IMG/VR virus record: IMGVR_UViG_3300042691_025071
Coordinates: 144,498-208,497 of that record
DNA: 64,000 bases
Reading direction: 5' to 3' (one strand)
Source: a virus
Shown here one piece after another: positions 52,904 through 60,951 of this stretch. The position numbers were made by a program, and so were the translations under genes. The notes under the pieces are model-generated. The model was not told the origin of the DNA and made no database searches. It saw nothing but the letters and a program-made list of their open reading frames with translations. Within the stretch, counting starts at the first letter, position 1, and each line of letters starts with the position of its first letter.

Positions 52904-53674
52904 ATGGAAAAAATTTTAAAAGAGGAAATTAATCGAATTCGTAAAATGATGTTATCTGAAGAAAACGTCAGAAAAAACGGATTAGATAAACTAAAAGATA
53001 CGGTGGAGGTGTTAAAAACTAAGAAAAAGGTTTTATTATTGAGTTGTTCGAACAGATTCAATTGGGATAAAAGTAACATTGACATACCTAAATCAAAGAT
53101 ACTTGCAGAATATTTGGCCGATGAATTGGATAATGTAAAACTTATAGATGTTTCTGAATTAAAAATATTTCCATGTGAAGGTAATGTGTCCAGATCTGAT
53201 GGTAATTCATGTGGTGTTAAAAAATCTGTTCTAAAAGATGATGAAAAAAACCCATCGGGACATCATAGATGTTGGGCGTCTATAAATAATAAATCAGATG
53301 AACTTTGGAAAATAAGTAAAGAATTATTTGAATCTGATTGTGTTATATTTTTAAGTTCGGTTAGATGGGGTTCCGCAAATATGTTTTATCAAAATTTAAT
53401 TGAAAGATTAACATGGTTGGAAAATAGACACGCTAGTTTAGGTGAATCAAATTTGTTAAAAAATATTGAGGGTGGAATGATATGTGTAGGACAAAATTTT
53501 AATGGAACAAATGTAATTGATTTACAACGTAAAATTCATGAATTTTACGGTTTTAAAATAAATGATAAATTATATTGGAATTGGCAATATACAAGTAATG
53601 AGAAAGATGAAACGTTAAAATCATATGAAAAATCACACGATTCATTTATAAAAGATTTTGATTTAAATAAATAG
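52904..53674 (+). CDS. Tagged flavodoxin-fold NAD(P)H-dependent reductase-like protein, 256 aa
   Basis: Leader MEKILKEEINRIRKMMLSEE, LSE at 17-19. Body KKVLLLSCSNRFNWDKSNIDIPKSKILAEYLADEL is the flavin phosphate-binding start of NADPH-dependent FMN reductases. Later it has DCVIFLSSVRWGSANMFYQNLIERLTW and GGMICVGQNFNG, in the positions expected for flavin loops. Substrate unknown. Confidence 0.76.
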   Translation: MEKILKEEINRIRKMMLSEENVRKNGLDKLKDTVEVLKTKKKVLLLSCSNRFNWDKSNIDIPKSKILAEYLADELDNVKLIDVSELKIFPCEGNVSRSDGNSCGVKKSVLKDDEKNPSGHHRCWASINNKSDELWKISKELFESDCVIFLSSVRWGSANMFYQNLIERLTWLENRHASLGESNLLKNIEGGMICVGQNFNGTNVIDLQRKIHEFYGFKINDKLYWNWQYTSNEKDETLKSYEKSHDSFIKDFDLNK

Positions 53675-53682
53675 ATAAAATC

Positions 53683-53787
53683 ATGGCAAGAGCAAAGAAA
53701 AAACAAAAACCGATGAAAAGTAGAAAATCTACTTTAAAGACATCTAAAAGAATAAAAGAAAATAATAAAGTATTAAAATCTTTATAA
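53683..53787 (+). CDS. Very basic small peptide, 34 aa
   Basis: MARAKKKQKPMKSRKS... with about one third Lys/Arg; likely DNA- or RNA-binding. Nine nt after the reductase stop. Confidence 0.5.
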   Translation: MARAKKKQKPMKSRKSTLKTSKRIKENNKVLKSL

Positions 53788-53862
53788 AAAAATAAGTTTG
53801 GCCATCATATTTTAGAGCAAAAGTTGTCATACTTTTCAAATAATAGTTTTCTATTTATTGGT

Positions 53863-53961
53863 ATGAAAACTATTATTAAATTCTTTAATCGTTTATTATT
53901 TCAGTATGGTGAGATGGGTAAAATGATACCACCTAAACAGTGGAATAGAGGGTTATTTTAA
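53863..53961 (+). CDS. Small protein, 32 aa
   Basis: MKTIIKFFNRLLFQYGEMGKM..., amphipathic and basic. Its end overlaps the - strand gene at 53958. Weakly supported. Confidence 0.32.
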   Translation: MKTIIKFFNRLLFQYGEMGKMIPPKQWNRGLF

Positions 53962-54326
53962 TATAATATTTGATTGTTCCTTTTTAAGATTGAATAACCC
54001 AATTTAATTCGTGGTTCTACTTGTGGGATTGCAAATTCCACGATATTTCTTATTTCATAAATAAGTTTGTCGTCTTCACCCACCAGTTTCACATTTTCAA
54101 AAAAGACATATCTATTTTTGTCAAAATCTTTTTTGATCATGTTAAAAGACGCATCAAAATTTAATAGTTCATCTATTAATTTTTCTAAATGTAAAAGGTG
54201 TGGAGATAACATTTTATTATGGAAATCGTGGTCGACTTTTTGTAGATAAGAATATAGAACATATTCCTTATGTTCAAAATCTATTGGAGATTCAATATAC
54301 CATGTCAAGGGTAATAAATTTTCCAT
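53958..54326 (-). CDS. Hypothetical protein, 122 aa
   Basis: Soluble, aromatic and acidic/basic mix (YVLYSYLQKVDHDFHNKMLSPHLLHLEKLIDELLNF). On the - strand within a + strand module. Its start is preceded by AATATTTATAT on the - strand (54336-54350), the same motif as its + strand neighbours, in the correct orientation. No leader tag. Confidence 0.64.
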   Translation of the reverse strand: MENLLPLTWYIESPIDFEHKEYVLYSYLQKVDHDFHNKMLSPHLLHLEKLIDELLNFDASFNMIKKDFDKNRYVFFENVKLVGEDDKLIYEIRNIVEFAIPQVEPRIKLGYSILKRNNQILY

Positions 54327-54335
54327 AAACCCCTT

Positions 54336-54350
54336 TTTATATAAATATTT
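54336..54350 (-). promoter_or_regulatory. Late-promoter-like motif, - strand
   Basis: AATATTTATAT read on the - strand, about 10 nt before the ATG at 54326. Confidence 0.48.
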
Positions 54351-54371
54351 TATAGTTGGGTTAATGTTTCT

Positions 54372-54382
54372 TATATTTATAT
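54372..54382 (+). promoter_or_regulatory. Late-promoter-like motif
   Basis: TATATTTATAT, 3 nt before the ATG at 54386. Confidence 0.5.
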
Positions 54383-54385
54383 ATT

Positions 54386-55564
54386 ATGAAAATTGTTATA
54401 ACTGAATCACAATTAAATAAAATAATGTATTCAGATTTATTGGTTGAAGAAAGAATAAAATTCAATATATCAATACCTGAAGACATTATTAAAATTAAAG
54501 ATATTTTCAAAAAAAATAACTATAAATTATTTGTTGTTGGTGGTGCGGTTAGAGATGCGGTATTGGGTAAAACACCAAAAGATTATGATTTGACCACGGA
54601 TGCAACACCCGATGAGGTTGAAACAATATTAAATAATTCAGGTTACAAAACATTACCGACGGGAAAGGCGTTCGGTGTTATAAATGTTTTTACAGATAAC
54701 GATGAATATGAAATAGCAACATTTAGATCTGAATCTTATTCAGAGTCAGATAAAAGAAGACCAGATAAAGTTGAATTTACAGATATTGAAACAGATGCGA
54801 AAAGAAGGGATTTCACAATAAATGCTCTTTATTATGATATTGACACAGGTGAAGTTGTTGATTTAGTTGGCGGTGTTGAGGATTTAAAAAACGATATTGT
54901 TAGAACTGTTGGTAACCCTGACGATAGATTTAATGAAGATAGATTAAGAATACTTAGAGCAATTAGATTTGCTGGTAGGTTCGGTTCAGATTTAGATAAT
55001 AATGTTGATCAATCATTACAGAGAAATTCAAGTATAGATGGTATATCGGGAGAAAGGATTAGAGATGAATTTATAAAGGGAATTATATCATCTAAATCAA
55101 CAATACATTTTTTACAATTGATTGATAAGTATAATTTATTTGATTCAATATTCAGAGGTTTATCTGTGTCAAAAGATTTTATAGAAATTAAAGATCCGAT
55201 TTTAGTTATATCAAGATTATTAAAAAACAATGATCTATCTACAATCGGAAAAAAATTGAATAATCTAAAATATAGTGTTGATGAGATAAAGGACATTACT
55301 TTCTTAATTAATTTAAAAAATATGTCATTAGATAATGTAATTCAATTAAAAAGAATACAAAAAAACACAAATTTATCTGACGATCAAATAATGACTTTTG
55401 GTAATTTAGAGGGTATTGATAAAAAGTTATTAAATGCCTTTGTTAATTTTAATTTAACCGTTAGTGGAGATGATGTTATGAAAAAAATGAATTTAAAACC
55501 GGGTAAAGAAGTGGGTGATATGATAAATAAAATTGAATTAGATAATTTCAAAAAAATAATATAA
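54386..55564 (+). CDS. Tagged tRNA nucleotidyltransferase (CCA-adding) / poly(A) polymerase-like protein, 392 aa
   Basis: Leader MKIVITESQLNKIMYSDLLVEE, LVE at 19-21. Class II nucleotidyltransferase motifs are complete: VVGGAVRDAVLG (52-53 GG), DYD at 66-68, RRDFTINALYYD, and RFNEDRLRILRAIRFAGRF. The C-terminal part is shorter than in bacterial CCA enzymes, and the HD domain is a separate gene downstream (55573). Likely repairs or adds CCA ends; why it carries a leader tag is open. Confidence 0.88.
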   Translation: MKIVITESQLNKIMYSDLLVEERIKFNISIPEDIIKIKDIFKKNNYKLFVVGGAVRDAVLGKTPKDYDLTTDATPDEVETILNNSGYKTLPTGKAFGVINVFTDNDEYEIATFRSESYSESDKRRPDKVEFTDIETDAKRRDFTINALYYDIDTGEVVDLVGGVEDLKNDIVRTVGNPDDRFNEDRLRILRAIRFAGRFGSDLDNNVDQSLQRNSSIDGISGERIRDEFIKGIISSKSTIHFLQLIDKYNLFDSIFRGLSVSKDFIEIKDPILVISRLLKNNDLSTIGKKLNNLKYSVDEIKDITFLINLKNMSLDNVIQLKRIQKNTNLSDDQIMTFGNLEGIDKKLLNAFVNFNLTVSGDDVMKKMNLKPGKEVGDMINKIELDNFKKII

Positions 55565-55572
55565 TTATTGGT

Positions 55573-56094
55573 ATGAAAATTATAATAACAGAATCACAGT
55601 TTGAAGAAATAAAAAGTGATGTTGATGCAAAAAAATTGATTTATTCGTTACCTGACGACATAAAAAATCGTTTTTTTGGTCTGTGGAAAGTACCACAAAG
55701 ACCTGATTATCATCCCGAAGGCAATACGTTAAAACATGTTATAATGGTAGTTAAAAGAGCAATTAAGAATTACCCAAATAACATGAACATAATTTTAGCC
55801 GCATTGTTTCATGACATTGGTAAGGATGAAACTCATTCTATAAACCCTAAAACCGGTTTTCCAACTGCATATGGTCATGAAGATGTGTCTGCTGAATTAG
55901 TAAAAAAATATTCTGATTGGATTGTTGAAAAAGGTGGAGATCCAGAAATTATTTATTACATTGTTAAAAACCATATGAATGCACATAGATTGGATCAAAT
56001 GAAACTATCAAAACAAGAAAAAATAAAATCAGACCCAAACTTTGGGGATTTAGAAAATTTTGAAAAATTAGATAAAGGTGGTTTAGATTTATAA
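55573..56094 (+). CDS. Tagged HD-domain hydrolase, 173 aa
   Basis: Leader MKIIITESQFEEIKSDV. The HD-domain ligands His55, His80-Asp81 (ALFHDIGKDE) and a later His/Asp (GHEDVSAELV) are visible. Nine nt after the CCA-like gene; in many bacteria the two domains are one protein. Likely phosphohydrolase acting on nucleotides or tRNA ends (inference). Confidence 0.82.
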   Translation: MKIIITESQFEEIKSDVDAKKLIYSLPDDIKNRFFGLWKVPQRPDYHPEGNTLKHVIMVVKRAIKNYPNNMNIILAALFHDIGKDETHSINPKTGFPTAYGHEDVSAELVKKYSDWIVEKGGDPEIIYYIVKNHMNAHRLDQMKLSKQEKIKSDPNFGDLENFEKLDKGGLDL

Positions 56095-56095
56095 T

Positions 56096-56106
56096 AATAT
56101 TTATAT
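56096..56106 (+). promoter_or_regulatory. Late-promoter-like motif
   Basis: AATATTTATAT, 5 nt before the ATG at 56112. Confidence 0.5.
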
Positions 56107-56111
56107 ATATT

Positions 56112-56852
56112 ATGAAGATTTTAATTACAGAACGCCAACTAAAATTAATTTTAGAAACTGACGATGTTGAAGATAAAAGTATAGAAGATATACAAAAAGA
56201 ATTAGTTTATGTCCATAAAAAAGATATCGGTAAATATGGACCTAAAAAAGATGGTGTTGATGGTATTATGGGACCAATGACCAGAAAGGCCTATGAAGAG
56301 GTTTATGGTAAAGAATACGTTGGACCTACGTTCTCGACAGATTCGGAAGATATAAACGATAAAAGTATAAAAAATTTCCATAAAATACCTTTAGGTGATA
56401 ACAATTATCGTTCCGCAGAACCTACGGCAGATGCACTAAAAGGTGTTATATTAAAATATGGAATAAAAAATGTAGTAAGATTTAATGGTGATGGTGGAGA
56501 TAGTTCTGGATTATCCATAAAAGAAGAAAAAAGAGTTTGTGAAGAAAATGGGTGTAAATTTTATAAATTATCATCCACAAAAGATCAAGATAAAGTAAAT
56601 GAATTGTTGGATAAAGGAAATACATTAATTCATTGTCATCATGGTGCTGATAGAACTGGTGGTAATGTTGGTGGTTGGTTATATAAAAAGGGATGGGGTG
56701 ACACAAAAAAAATATGGGACTACACTACTCAATATAATGGTTGGAAGAGAATGATAAAAAATTCACCAAATAATTTTGTGAATGGTGGTTATTTAAAACA
56801 AGCACAAAAATTTGGTGTTATTGATTTAGGACATGCAAAATCTTTGATGTAA
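56112..56852 (+). CDS. Tagged protein with peptidoglycan-binding-like and dual-specificity phosphatase domains, 246 aa
   Basis: Leader MKILITERQLKLILETDD, ILE at 13-15. Residues ~41-65 (KYGPKKDGVDGIMGPMTRKAYEEV) match the peptidoglycan-binding repeat. The C-terminal domain has HCHHGADRTGG: catalytic Cys175, five residues, Arg181, the cysteine-phosphatase P-loop. The combination suggests a wall-binding or entry-related phosphatase; substrate unknown. Confidence 0.84.
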   Translation: MKILITERQLKLILETDDVEDKSIEDIQKELVYVHKKDIGKYGPKKDGVDGIMGPMTRKAYEEVYGKEYVGPTFSTDSEDINDKSIKNFHKIPLGDNNYRSAEPTADALKGVILKYGIKNVVRFNGDGGDSSGLSIKEEKRVCEENGCKFYKLSSTKDQDKVNELLDKGNTLIHCHHGADRTGGNVGGWLYKKGWGDTKKIWDYTTQYNGWKRMIKNSPNNFVNGGYLKQAQKFGVIDLGHAKSLM

Positions 56853-56870
56853 GTTAAAAATATAATAGAG

Positions 56871-56880
56871 ATATTTATAT
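56871..56880 (+). promoter_or_regulatory. Late-promoter-like motif
   Basis: ATATTTATAT, 13 nt before the ATG at 56894. Confidence 0.5.
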
Positions 56881-56893
56881 AAAAAGAAATATA

Positions 56894-57229
56894 ATGGGAA
56901 AACGTTTTACAATTACAGAATCCGAAAAAAATGAAATAAGAAAAAAATATAATTTGATTAATGAAGGTGAAGGGTTTTTCGGTCGTTTTGGTAGATTTTT
57001 TAATAAACCTACAGCTCAGGATGCGGCTAAAGATGCATTAAGATCACAAGGTTATAGTCATATGGGTAAAGACAATTCTAACGACAACGAAGACACTTAT
57101 TATACCGTTTTTAATGGTCAAAAATTTTATCCCGATCAAATAGAATTTGCCGATAATCAAGATATGGGTGAGATTCCTCGTGTTGAAGGTGATAAATTAA
57201 TAATCGCAAATCCAATGTGGAGAGAATAA
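56894..57229 (+). CDS. Tagged protein of unknown function, 111 aa
   Basis: Leader MGKRFTITESEKNEIRKKYNLINEG, INE at 22-24, almost the same as 48856. Then GFFGRFGRFFNKPTAQDAAKDALRSQG, a Gly/Phe-rich amphipathic stretch, and a beta-rich C-terminus. Confidence 0.7.
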   Translation: MGKRFTITESEKNEIRKKYNLINEGEGFFGRFGRFFNKPTAQDAAKDALRSQGYSHMGKDNSNDNEDTYYTVFNGQKFYPDQIEFADNQDMGEIPRVEGDKLIIANPMWRE

Positions 57230-57230
57230 T

Positions 57231-57560
57231 ATGAAATTTTTAGAGATATTAGAAGAATCCAAAGAAGAACAGTTTGAGGAATTTTCTGGCAAAAGATTAA
57301 AAGGTGCTACAAAGATTGCGAATACCGCAAAAGAAAAGGGTGGTTCTTCTATGTTAACTTATCATCATTTTGTGGTTAAATTACCTTATTATAAGAAAGC
57401 ATCTGAAGGTAAATTTGATGTTGAAAAATCCAAAAAAGAATATAAAGAACTATTGGATAAATTATGTAAAACAGATGATCCGAGTTTGGGTCAAGTTGAA
57501 TTTCAAAAATTAGTTGGTAAAATAGAAGTGTTGGGTGAGTTACTCATAAAACACAGGTAA
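57231..57560 (+). CDS. Tagged protein of unknown function, 109 aa
   Basis: Leader MKFLEILEESKEEQFEE (ILE at 6-8), similar to the 43059 start. Body basic and helical with TYHHFVVKLPYYKKASEG. Directly after the 56894 gene (1-nt gap). Confidence 0.64.
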   Translation: MKFLEILEESKEEQFEEFSGKRLKGATKIANTAKEKGGSSMLTYHHFVVKLPYYKKASEGKFDVEKSKKEYKELLDKLCKTDDPSLGQVEFQKLVGKIEVLGELLIKHR

Positions 57561-57566
57561 GATACA

Positions 57567-57584
57567 CCGAGTTTAGATACTCGG
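57567..57584 (+). other. Small hairpin after the 57560 gene
   Basis: CCGAGT/ACTCGG around a 6-nt loop, preceding the terminator-like hairpin. Confidence 0.5.
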
Positions 57585-57616
57585 ATTAGGACCGGGATGG
57601 TTATATTCCGCGACAA

Positions 57617-57641
57617 GGACAAGAATTCGCTACTCTTGTCC
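57617..57641 (+). terminator. Terminator
   Basis: GGACAAG/CTTGTCC, then TATTTTGTTTTTG. Confidence 0.7.
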
Positions 57642-57668
57642 TATTTTGTTTTTGTTCTATTTTTTTAT

Positions 57669-57676
57669 ATATTTAT
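57669..57676 (+). promoter_or_regulatory. Late-promoter-like motif
   Basis: ATATTTAT, 4 nt before the ATG at 57681. Confidence 0.45.
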
Positions 57677-57680
57677 TATT

Positions 57681-58640
57681 ATGTTCTTTAAACCAAAATT
57701 TAAAAAAATAGATAAAATTTCATACAAAGGATATGAAATTCCAATATATTCAAACGGTGATGAAAAATACGTGGGATACCCACAAAAAGAAGGTGTTGAT
57801 GTTGAAGAAAATAAAATTTATAGGATAGAGGATATTGGTGAATTAAAAACTGGTATTTTTTTAATTAACAAATATGGTGATGACGTGGATACTACTGAGT
57901 TTTTTCCAAAATCAATAGGTACAATTAAAATAAAAAATTCAAAAAAAATGAACGAGCTAAGATTAGAAAATATAATAAAAAAATACCTTAAAGAAGAAAT
58001 TGAGAAGATAAATGAGAAAGATGATTGGAGAATAAAATCAAGATCTCAAAAACTTAGTTCGGGAAAATTTAAAAATATACCCACAGATTTTGATGGTATT
58101 GTACAAAAAGTAGTACAAGAACTTGAGGGTGGATATTATCATCCTAACATGTTAAAAGATGGTAGAGTAAAAGACCAAAGATATGCAGGTTCGGGTGAAA
58201 CCATGTTTGGTATAGATAGAAAAACGGGAGGTAGTATCAATACAACGTCTGCCGGTAAACAGTTTTGGTCAATAATTGATGGTCAGAACGCAAAAAATAA
58301 ATGGAAATGGAATTATTTCGGTGGACCGTTACAATCTCAATTAATGTCTTTAATACCTAAAATGATGAAACCATTGTATGACCAATACTGTAAATCATAT
58401 TTATCACCAAAAGCAATTCAGATAGTTAATTCAACACCACCGTTAATGTTCCATTTTGTTTATGGTGTTTGGAATGGACCGGGTTGGTTTCAAAAATTTG
58501 CAAAAAAAATAAATTTACAAGTTGCAAATGGTAATTTAGATCCTGTTTATTTAACTAAATCCGCAGTAAGTCACAGAATAAATAGTGGTAATAGTTTGAT
58601 CGCACAGGGAGGTAGAAAAATAAGTAACATGGTTGCTTAA
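57681..58640 (+). CDS. Lysozyme-like protein with internal leader tag, 319 aa
   Basis: Start at 57681 (MFFKPKFKKIDK) is set by the hairpin and ATATTTAT motif just upstream; a longer frame begins before both. Residues ~90-112 read MNELRLENIIKKYLKEEIEKINE, an internal copy of the leader with its own ATG at 57948. The C-terminal domain VVQELEGGYYHPNM...GSGETMFGIDRKTGG has the Glu and GxxxGI pattern of GH108-type/tail lysozymes. Probably a virion-associated muramidase, perhaps made in two forms. Confidence 0.76.
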   Translation: MFFKPKFKKIDKISYKGYEIPIYSNGDEKYVGYPQKEGVDVEENKIYRIEDIGELKTGIFLINKYGDDVDTTEFFPKSIGTIKIKNSKKMNELRLENIIKKYLKEEIEKINEKDDWRIKSRSQKLSSGKFKNIPTDFDGIVQKVVQELEGGYYHPNMLKDGRVKDQRYAGSGETMFGIDRKTGGSINTTSAGKQFWSIIDGQNAKNKWKWNYFGGPLQSQLMSLIPKMMKPLYDQYCKSYLSPKAIQIVNSTPPLMFHFVYGVWNGPGWFQKFAKKINLQVANGNLDPVYLTKSAVSHRINSGNSLIAQGGRKISNMVA

Positions 58641-58668
58641 TATATTTTAAATAAAAAAATAATTTATT

Positions 58669-58752
58669 ATGTTACTTTTAATTTGTGTTCCATCAATTTA
58701 TCTATTAAAGATATTTCTAACACAGAGATATGAAAATAGAAAAAATTTTTAA
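58669..58752 (+). CDS. Hydrophobic micro-protein, 27 aa
   Basis: MLLLICVPSIYLLKIFL... with one hydrophobic helix and a basic end. Short; placed between two convincing genes. Confidence 0.38.
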   Translation: MLLLICVPSIYLLKIFLTQRYENRKNF

Positions 58753-58772
58753 ATCCCCAATTTGGGGATTTT
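58751..58772 (+). terminator. Terminator
   Basis: AAATCCCCAA/TTGGGGATTT, then T-run. Confidence 0.8.
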
Positions 58773-58803
58773 TTATGTTATAATAGTTTATTTAGTCCTT
58801 AAA

Positions 58804-58814
58804 AATATTTATAT
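58804..58814 (+). promoter_or_regulatory. Late-promoter-like motif
   Basis: AATATTTATAT, 10 nt before the ATG at 58825. Confidence 0.5.
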
Positions 58815-58824
58815 TTAAACTAGT

Positions 58825-60474
58825 ATGTCAAATATTTCGGGATTACTGATTAAAGAATCATATAACTATGTTTTACAGTCAGATATTACAAGTGGTATTG
58901 TTTATAGAATAGGTGGTGATATCCCCGTCAATCCGATATTTTCGTCGGGTATGACAATAATGGGCACATTGAAATACCAAGATGGTTCCGAATCATACGG
59001 TTATGTTTTAACATCGGATTCAAGTGGTAATGCAACTTGGAAACCAATTTCAGGTGGTACTGGTGGTACAACAGTAACAGGTGGGACATTTGATTCAAGT
59101 ACAAAAGTATTAACTCTTTATAATTCAGATAATAGTAATGTAATCGTTACAGGGTTCACTGATACATTTATTAGTGGTGGGACAGTATCGGGAACTTCAA
59201 TTGTTTTTAGTTATAATGATGGTAATAGTTTTACTCTAACCAATATTACACCATATTCACTATTTGAGTCGTTTACATCTTCAACTCAAAACAATCTTTC
59301 ACAAAAAGTAAATAAAGGTGGTGACACAATGACGGGACAATTAAATGTCCCATCACTATCGTCATCAGGTAGTGTAACGGCTTTCACTTATTTTGGTGAT
59401 GGTAGTAATTTAACGGGTATTCCTAAAGCGGGTGGTGGTTCAGGTGGTCAAATATATTATCTGAATATATCTAATACCCAAGATGGGTATTATGAATTTT
59501 CTCCAACACCAACATCCGGGATAGAACAAATAATATCAGCAACAACAGGGTCAACACAAACGGTATATATTGGTGGGTTTTTAACTCCTTCTAATATACC
59601 TAATTTAACACAACTTCCGATAGGAATTGTTGGTTTTTATCTTCATGCAAAAACAGGTTCTGTAAGTGCCGCTTTTAACATTTATGTTGAATTATATAAA
59701 AGATCTTCGGGTGGAACAGAAACTTTATTATTAACAACGGAGACTGTTCCTGTTGTGTCTACAACAACTCAGATGTATATTTCTGATGCTTATTTTTCGG
59801 GTGCTACGTTGGATCTTACCGATAGGTTATTAGTTAAGATATATGGACAAAATACTTCTAATTCAACTGAAACAATTTATTTGTATAGTGAGGGTAGTAA
59901 TGAATATAGTTTTGGTATAACAACAATACCATCATTCATTGATACATATGTTACTGGTTTAACATATTCAAATAATGTTTTGACATTAAATCAGAATGAA
60001 GGAAAATTACCTTTAACTGCAAATATCGTATCATACAAATTCTATTATCAAAACACGGCACCAACAGGTACAGGGACTGCATCAATTGACGAAGGTTCAG
60101 TTTGGCAACATTCTGAAACAGGTGTGGAGTATAAATATAATTATGATGGTAACAGCTATCAATGGATACAACAAACATTACCTGTTGGTCCTCAAGGTCC
60201 TCAAGGTGTTAATGGAACAAATAACATTGATTCAGGGACAACAACAACTTTTACAGGTGTATTAATTGGTGATGGTGTGGTTGTATCTGCGGCGAGTATA
60301 ACTAATGTGATTGGTTATATACCTGAAAATGTTGCAAACAAAGAAACTGTTGCGTTGGACAGTTCAAATACAAAATATCCAACAAATAATGTTGTTAATA
60401 ACGCTTTACAATCTTTTAGTGATGAAGTAGATTATGCAACAATGATAAATCAAAGAATATTATTTAATTATTAA
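58825..60474 (+). CDS. Tail fibre protein with collagen-like segment, 549 aa
   Basis: Low-complexity Ser/Thr/Gly/Asn-rich beta sequence typical of fibres. Motifs: KGGDTMTGQLNVPSLSSSG (a common tail-fibre repeat), GPQGPQGVNG collagen-like stretch near residue 455. A C-terminal NVIGYIPENVANKETVALDSSNTKYPT segment follows. Structural, on the virion surface. The N-terminal GLLIKES resembles a leader but is not counted as one. Confidence 0.84.
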   Translation: MSNISGLLIKESYNYVLQSDITSGIVYRIGGDIPVNPIFSSGMTIMGTLKYQDGSESYGYVLTSDSSGNATWKPISGGTGGTTVTGGTFDSSTKVLTLYNSDNSNVIVTGFTDTFISGGTVSGTSIVFSYNDGNSFTLTNITPYSLFESFTSSTQNNLSQKVNKGGDTMTGQLNVPSLSSSGSVTAFTYFGDGSNLTGIPKAGGGSGGQIYYLNISNTQDGYYEFSPTPTSGIEQIISATTGSTQTVYIGGFLTPSNIPNLTQLPIGIVGFYLHAKTGSVSAAFNIYVELYKRSSGGTETLLLTTETVPVVSTTTQMYISDAYFSGATLDLTDRLLVKIYGQNTSNSTETIYLYSEGSNEYSFGITTIPSFIDTYVTGLTYSNNVLTLNQNEGKLPLTANIVSYKFYYQNTAPTGTGTASIDEGSVWQHSETGVEYKYNYDGNSYQWIQQTLPVGPQGPQGVNGTNNIDSGTTTTFTGVLIGDGVVVSAASITNVIGYIPENVANKETVALDSSNTKYPTNNVVNNALQSFSDEVDYATMINQRILFNY

Positions 60475-60477
60475 ACT

Positions 60478-60939
60478 ATGGCTTTAAGAAACGACGCAAT
60501 TGTAAGGGTTGCAAATGAATTAAATAGTGGTATTGCGGTATTAAACGGAACCACAATTGGAACATTAGGTAGCAATACAAATGGTGTTACCATTGAAACT
60601 GCTGGAACATATGGGACAAGAATAATTTCGTTGATCGCTTCAACAGATGATGCATCATTATCACCTAACGTATTCCTTTATATTTTAAGAGGTGGTTCAA
60701 CAGTTGTTCCAATTGGATTAGTTAACGTTCCAATATCCGCAGGTAATACGAATGCTGCTAGGTTTGTAACGGACTTTTTGAATGGAACAAATATTCCTGG
60801 TCTCCCAATAGATAATACAGGGAGACAATATATTCCATTGGTGGCTGGTGATGTTTTAAGAGCGACAACATTAGCTAACTTGACGGCAGGTAGGTCCTGT
60901 TGGATAACATCATTTGCGCAAGATTTTGTCGCACCTTAA
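60478..60939 (+). CDS. Structural protein, fibre-associated, 153 aa
   Basis: Three nt after the fibre stop. Small-residue, Thr/Asn-rich beta protein (GTTIGTLGSNTNGVTIETAGTYGTRII) resembling a jelly-roll receptor-binding or fibre-tip domain. The middle has LSPNVFLYILRGGSTVVPIGLVNVPI. Likely part of the tail adhesin complex. Confidence 0.74.
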   Translation: MALRNDAIVRVANELNSGIAVLNGTTIGTLGSNTNGVTIETAGTYGTRIISLIASTDDASLSPNVFLYILRGGSTVVPIGLVNVPISAGNTNAARFVTDFLNGTNIPGLPIDNTGRQYIPLVAGDVLRATTLANLTAGRSCWITSFAQDFVAP

Positions 60940-60951
60940 AATTAATAATTT

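Noticed and set aside
41553-58814. T4 late promoter TATAAATA
   Set aside because: The motif here reads TATTTAT on the coding strand, the reverse complement, so the T4 element itself is not claimed.
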